The notes beneath the pieces were generated by a model. That model was not told where the DNA came from, made no database searches, and worked only from the letters and a program-made list of their open reading frames with translations. From assembly GCA_902795755.1 (NCBI GenBank), contig CADBMO010000082.1, positions 1 through 5,409 of the forward strand: a stretch of DNA of 5,409 nt. The letters are read 5' to 3'. The stretch's first letter is position 1, and every line of letters starts with the position of its first letter. Shown here in pieces: positions 5,033 to 5,409 of the stretch. A program made the position numbers and the translations under genes. This DNA is from an uncultured Erysipelotrichaceae bacterium (GTDB lineage: Bacteria; Bacillota_I; Bacilli_A; RF39; UBA660).

Positions 5033-5061
5033 TTGACTTTCTAATTTCAAATCTATAAAAT
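5033..5061 (+). promoter_or_regulatory. Sigma-A promoter of the ATPase gene
   Basis: TTGACT (5033-5038) is followed after 17 nt by TAAAAT (5056-5061). TATAAA at 5054-5059 is an alternative -10 at 15 nt spacing. Transcription should begin near 5068, about 36 nt before the ATG at 5104. The CIRCE-like site lies directly upstream. Confidence 0.7.
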
Positions 5062-5103
5062 GACAGTAGTTAGGAGCTTTGTAATATTAAAGGAGTGATG
5101 CAA

Positions 5104-5409
5104 ATGAAAGAACTGAAACTAGATTTAAAATACTGTCATGGTATAAATAAGCTTAAATATAATTTCGATTTAAATAACGATTATTTAATCTATGCACCAA
5201 ACGGAACAATGAAAACTAGTTTTTCAAAAACACTTATGGAGTATAAAAATAATATTGATAGTCATGATGTTTACTTTCCAGAAAGAACATCAGTTAGAAC
5301 TATAAATATTGAGAATCATAACCCATTAGATATTAATAATTTGGTTGTTATAGATAGTGATGATTATGAAATAGCAAATGAAAAAATGACATCATTATTA
5401 GTTAACCCC
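5104..5409 (+). CDS. ATP-binding protein with atypical Walker A, 3' truncated by window
   Basis: The first 102 codons of a gene are present, open to the window edge. The N-terminus begins MKELKLDLKYCHGINKL and contains LIYAPNGTMKTSFSKTL (28-44). This is a P-loop of an AAA/ABC-like ATPase in which the glycine normally before the catalytic lysine is Met36 (NGTMKTS, Lys37, Thr38). The preceding hydrophobic strand (27-31) and following helix fit the fold. Residues 80-87 (NNLVVIDS) form another buried strand ending in Asp. I associate the APNGxMKTS form with ATP-binding proteins in phage-defence loci, but only from memory. The ATG at 5104 has AAAGGAG (5089-5095) at 8 nt spacing. An in-frame ATG at 5098 lies only 2 nt from that site and is less likely. 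The gene is divergent from the R-M operon and has a CIRCE-like operator upstream. Partner genes and effector domains would lie beyond the window. Confidence 0.8.
   Translation, partial: MKELKLDLKYCHGINKLKYNFDLNNDYLIYAPNGTMKTSFSKTLMEYKNNIDSHDVYFPERTSVRTINIENHNPLDINNLVVIDSDDYEIANEKMTSLLVNP

Noticed and set aside
5098..5106. Alternative in-frame ATG at 5098 for the ATPase gene
   Set aside because: It leaves only 2 nt after AAAGGAG, while the ATG at 5104 has 8 nt spacing.
1..5409. CRISPR array or Mollicutes code (UGA as Trp)
   Set aside because: There are no regularly spaced direct repeats. TGG codes for Trp, TGA ends the methyltransferase, and the tRNA-Trp has anticodon CCA, all consistent with the ordinary bacterial code.

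Overview
The window is a strongly AT-rich stretch of bacterial chromosome or integrated element. Low-GC Gram-positive bacteria (Bacilli or Clostridia-like Firmicutes and relatives) are the best fit. The reasons are purine-rich Shine-Dalgarno sites (AAGGAG, AGGAGGT, AAAGGAG), sigma-A-type promoters, a tRNA gene with an encoded CCA end, hairpin-plus-T-tract terminators, and a CIRCE-like HrcA operator. Translation appears to use the ordinary bacterial code: tryptophan is written TGG, TGA is used as a stop, and the tRNA at the left edge reads as tRNA-Trp with anticodon CCA.

Layout, left to right. Positions 1-42 are the 3' half of a tRNA-Trp gene, followed by three hairpins that each run into T tracts (58-146). 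An unrecognised 91-residue gene lies at 180-455. A sigma-A promoter (462-489) then drives a leader RNA carrying a 19-codon peptide (537-596). The end of that peptide overlaps a strong intrinsic terminator (579-626), which has the layout of an attenuator. It sits just upstream of a 629-residue large serine recombinase (650-2539). Between 2540 and 2763 is a dense field of inverted repeats containing the recombinase terminator, the terminator of the converging operon, and a 12-bp inverted repeat that could be a recombinase or attachment site. On the minus strand, a C5-cytosine DNA methyltransferase (4849 to 3854) overlaps by 20 nt a probable type II restriction endonuclease (3873 to 2764). The divergent intergenic region 4850-5103 holds three symmetric sites and two opposing promoters. 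At 5104 a plus-strand gene starts that encodes an ATPase-like protein with an atypical Walker A loop; it runs off the window.

Reading as a whole: this looks like a mobile defence island beside a tRNA gene. It has an integrase-type recombinase, a restriction-modification pair, and the beginning of a second, probably defensive, ATP-binding gene. The two least ordinary signals are regulatory. One is a leader-peptide attenuator in front of the recombinase, which could tie mobility to translation status. The other is a near-consensus CIRCE operator in front of the ATPase gene, which could tie it to heat or protein-folding stress. Element boundaries cannot be fixed from this window, because no repeat of the tRNA 3' end or obvious att pair is visible.
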